Below, in pieces: positions 61,986 through 64,000 of a DNA stretch of 64,000 nucleotides. The position numbers and the translations under genes were made by a program. The stretch comes from Eubacterium sp. Its GTDB lineage: Bacteria; Bacillota; Clostridia; Lachnospirales; Lachnospiraceae. The stretch lies in the NCBI GenBank assembly GCA_017634555.1, contig JAGBNF010000005.1, forward strand, positions 1-64,000, given 5' to 3'. Position 1 is the first letter of the stretch, and the number at the start of each line of letters is the position of its first letter. Below the pieces are notes generated by a model. The model had not been told where the DNA came from and ran no database searches. It saw only the letters and a list, made by a program, of their open reading frames with translations.

Positions 61986-62014
61986 TTTATACACTATTGT
62001 TTGACGTGCGTCAA
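61986..62014 (-). promoter_or_regulatory. Promoter of the HipA-like operon
   Basis: Minus strand TTGACG (62009-62014), 17 bp, TATAAA (61986-61991). The -35 is contained in operator 2, and operator 1 begins at the transcription start. Confidence 0.75.
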
Positions 62015-62015
62015 A
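62000..62015. promoter_or_regulatory. Palindromic operator 2 of the HipA-like operon
   Basis: TTTGACGTGCGTCAAA, identical to the core of operator 1 and 42 bp (four helical turns) from it. Confidence 0.85.
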
Positions 62016-62028
62016 TAGTTTATCCATC

Positions 62029-62057
62029 AAAAAAAACTCCTATTCGGAGTTTTTTTC
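62029..62057. terminator. Bidirectional terminator at the end of the DUF2156 gene
   Basis: AAAAAAACTCC-TATTC-GGAGTTTTTTT; works on both strands and includes the stop codon of the DUF2156 gene. It insulates the HipA-like promoter from upstream transcription. Confidence 0.8.
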
Positions 62058-62972
62058 TCGTGCAACTATTTTCTCACGCATCAAAGCAGGACGATACGAC
62101 ATTTTAGCCTTTCTAAGGCCCTCTAACCCCAGATCCTCTTCTCTGTTGATATACTTGTATCTATCCTTAACCTTACGGGCAAATTCCCGGTTAACGACTG
62201 CATATGCTTCTCGTATTTCCGGGTCTGTCTTTTCGAAATGTACCACAAAACAGTCATCCGTCAGCCGTTCACCTATAGCAAAGGCCACGGTTCTGAACAC
62301 TGATTCAGAAGAGCCGTCCGGAATTGCTATAACACATCCCTCCAGGCCAAGCACTTTCATATGATCAAGTGCATAATTGATAATTTTCTTCTCATAAAGT
62401 ATTTCTTCCGATCTGTCATCTGTCCAGCTTTCAGCAATCTTCTTACATGATTGGATATTCTCTGCTGTTACATCCTCTGCCTTATATCCCGGATAAGTCT
62501 CTTCAAATCTGTATATATGATTTCTCTTGCCATGATAATGTCTTCCCTGAAGCTCAGCCAGATCATCTGAATTATAAATATAATCCTTATAATCCGCATT
62601 ATCGCTGAACTCAAACCGTCCCGGATATTTCTTCTCAAGCATCTCACTCTGCTCATAACTGAGCAATACGAAGCAAGGGTTTTCCCCATTTTCCGTGAAA
62701 TACCCCATCAGCTTCTCCAGAACCTCGGAGCACCTCTTCTCCTGTTCTTCGGGATTCAGCTTCTCTTCACCTACATACATAGGAAAGGAGAAGGCTTTAT
62801 ACTCCGTCATCCTTATTACAAAGAACTCATCTATTACAGTATAGACATAGCCGTAATACTCTCCCCACAAAATAAGAGTACCGACACTGAAATCACAGCA
62901 CCGATACTCATTATTATTCAAGAGTCTACGGATTTCTTCTGTATTTTCTATAGAAGTTTTAATAAATTCCAT
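62040..62972 (-). CDS. DUF2156 (phosphatidylglycerol lysyltransferase C-terminal-like) protein
   Basis: A 310-residue cytoplasmic protein of the DUF2156 family, with a GNAT-like double fold related to the catalytic domain of MprF aminoacyl-phosphatidylglycerol synthases. Typical stretches: YIYNSDDLAELQGRHYHGKRNHIYRF, VAFAIGERLTDDCFVVHFEKTDPEIREAY and YKYINREEDLGLEGLRKAKMSYRP. No membrane flippase part is present, as usual for the stand-alone clostridial form. Function is not established. It follows the truncated upstream gene by 20 bp. Confidence 0.85.
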   Translation of the reverse strand: MEFIKTSIENTEEIRRLLNNNEYRCCDFSVGTLILWGEYYGYVYTVIDEFFVIRMTEYKAFSFPMYVGEEKLNPEEQEKRCSEVLEKLMGYFTENGENPCFVLLSYEQSEMLEKKYPGRFEFSDNADYKDYIYNSDDLAELQGRHYHGKRNHIYRFEETYPGYKAEDVTAENIQSCKKIAESWTDDRSEEILYEKKIINYALDHMKVLGLEGCVIAIPDGSSESVFRTVAFAIGERLTDDCFVVHFEKTDPEIREAYAVVNREFARKVKDRYKYINREEDLGLEGLRKAKMSYRPALMREKIVAREKNSE

Positions 62973-62992
62973 AACTCACCTGTTATTCTCTT

Positions 62993-64000
62993 TTACTCCG
63001 GACTATGAAGAAGCATCTCAACGTCATCAGTTCTTCCGTACTCATAAAGTGCATTCTTCAGATAAGTCTTAACATTATCCGGTGCATTTATAACGATGAT
63101 GGTGAGGAAATTATCCACATATCCGCACCACTTTCTGTATATCTCCTGGAAGTCCTTCTCTGACGGCTCCTTTGTAGCATTTGAATGATCAAAGCCTACA
63201 CCCTCTTTTGCCATCAGGATATCCTTCATCTTCATAGACTTAAACTGAACACCGTAAGCAATGAGCTGAATCTCTTCTGTTCTTACGAATGCACAGTCGT
63301 ACATTTCTGTAACAAGCGGAATAACTGCCTGACTCGGACTGCTGAAGTAATGACAGTAATAATACATATCCTCTTTACGCTTCAGTCCGTCGATATCCTG
63401 GCTGTTGTACCAGAAATATTCGCCTGTAGGGATCTCATCATCATCGGACTCAAACTTGTCCTCAAATATCTGGTCTCTCTTCTTAACCTTTTTCTTTTTC
63501 TTCTTAGGAACAGGATTTTCAGTAAGGAATGATTCCATATCCTGAATTCCCGATATTCCTGCTTCATCACTCTTAGTATCAACTCTGTCTACAGAATTAA
63601 CTGTATTGATATTAACCTGATTTACAGGGTTAACTGTGATCTTATCCTCTGACTGAGCTACAACCTTGTCATGCTCAGCAAGCGAAGCCTCTGTAGCTGA
63701 CTCGATAGCTTCATCTGAAAGAACAAATCCCTCGACCTTATTTACAGGAATTCCTTCCGGAATATCTGAAACAGCTGTTCCTTCAGGAACAAATGCGCTG
63801 TCCATCTTTGCATTATAATCAGCTCTCTCGGCATCGCTGGCAGCCTTCTTGCTGTCCTTCTGCTCTCTCTCTGCTCTGAGTGCTTCCTTGATAGCCTTTG
63901 TATCTATCTCGTTTGTCTTGGCATCTGCCTGCTCCATTGCAGCTTCGTGAGCAGCAACCTCGTTATTAACAGCCTCTGCAACTCTCAGTGCTTCCTCAGC
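62993..64000 (-). CDS. Uncharacterised protein, 5' end outside the window
   Basis: Unrecognised. The frame is open to the window edge (336 codons seen), so the ATG at 63937 is probably internal. The N-terminal visible part is Ala/Glu-rich and helical (AEEALRVAEAVNNEVAAHEAA). A low-complexity linker with KKKKKKVKKRD follows. The last ~150 residues form a compact domain (GEYFWYNSQDIDGLKRKEDMYYYCHYFSSPSQAVIPLVTEMYD). No signal peptide or helix in view. It precedes the DUF2156 gene and may share its transcript. Confidence 0.55.
   Translation of the reverse strand, partial: AEEALRVAEAVNNEVAAHEAAMEQADAKTNEIDTKAIKEALRAEREQKDSKKAASDAERADYNAKMDSAFVPEGTAVSDIPEGIPVNKVEGFVLSDEAIESATEASLAEHDKVVAQSEDKITVNPVNQVNINTVNSVDRVDTKSDEAGISGIQDMESFLTENPVPKKKKKKVKKRDQIFEDKFESDDDEIPTGEYFWYNSQDIDGLKRKEDMYYYCHYFSSPSQAVIPLVTEMYDCAFVRTEEIQLIAYGVQFKSMKMKDILMAKEGVGFDHSNATKEPSEKDFQEIYRKWCGYVDNFLTIIVINAPDNVKTYLKNALYEYGRTDDVEMLLHSPE

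Noticed and set aside
1-64000. rRNA, tRNA, insertion sequences, prophage
   Set aside because: No tRNA cloverleaf, rRNA, transposase, integrase or phage structural gene could be recognised on either strand.

Overview
The window looks like chromosomal DNA of an anaerobic low-to-moderate-GC Firmicute, most likely a member of the Lachnospiraceae (Clostridia). This is inferred from gene content: an oxygen-free class III ribonucleotide reductase, a Trp T-box leader, a CIRCE/HrcA operator, NrdR boxes, GHKL/LytTR two-component genes, an X-repeat lipoprotein with an MMPL pump, and clostridial-type promoters and AGGAGG ribosome binding sites. Nearly all genes are on the minus strand. I saw no rRNA, tRNA, insertion sequence, prophage or canonical CRISPR array.

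Layout. 0-5.8 kb: anaerobic nucleotide reduction (nrdD, nrdG-like activase, NrdR boxes), aroA, pgeF. 6-9 kb: CIRCE-controlled hsp20, a DUF3592 membrane protein, an XRE-AbrB regulator with a membrane acyltransferase. 9-13.7 kb: a flavoprotein operon (GlpA-like protein, FAD/NAD oxidoreductase, DUF1667) followed by DUF1846. 13.8-18.6 kb: divergent-PAP2, Ca2+-type P-ATPase, pyruvate kinase. 18.7-20.6 kb: a repeat-rich stretch with a small membrane coiled-coil gene, a four-unit array of inverted 8-mers, and a PD-(D/E)XK nuclease-like gene. 20.6-28 kb: an overlapping operon of ppk1, a sensor kinase fused to a GerMN module, and comEC. 28-36 kb: X-repeat lipoprotein and MMPL transporter, LemA-like and TetR genes with overlapping promoters, a secreted M23 peptidase. 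36-42 kb: a LytTR regulator with two paralogous GHKL kinases, a three-helix membrane protein and a PlsC-type acyltransferase. 42-50 kb: a T-box-controlled trp operon in which a D-C-F block is present twice. 50-58 kb: a signalling cluster (receiver-GGDEF, HPt hybrid kinase, hybrid kinase fused to DegV, HD-GYP). 58-64 kb: an unknown protein, cyclophilin, a HipA-like split toxin-antitoxin candidate with twin palindromic operators, a DUF2156 protein, and a gene cut by the window edge.

Most noteworthy: (1) the 19.4-19.7 kb array, four ~74-bp units of inverted TACTAMCA/TGKTAGTA words with constant spacing and unrelated spacers, beside a nuclease-like gene; (2) the HipA-like pair in reversed order with a DUF2442-type fusion and two identical palindromes 42 bp apart; (3) unusual signalling fusions (kinase-receiver-DegV, kinase-GerMN); (4) a duplicated and diverged trpDCF block plus a TrpF-GNAT fusion; (5) a recurring pattern of tandem repeats that include the stop codon of the neighbouring gene (four cases).
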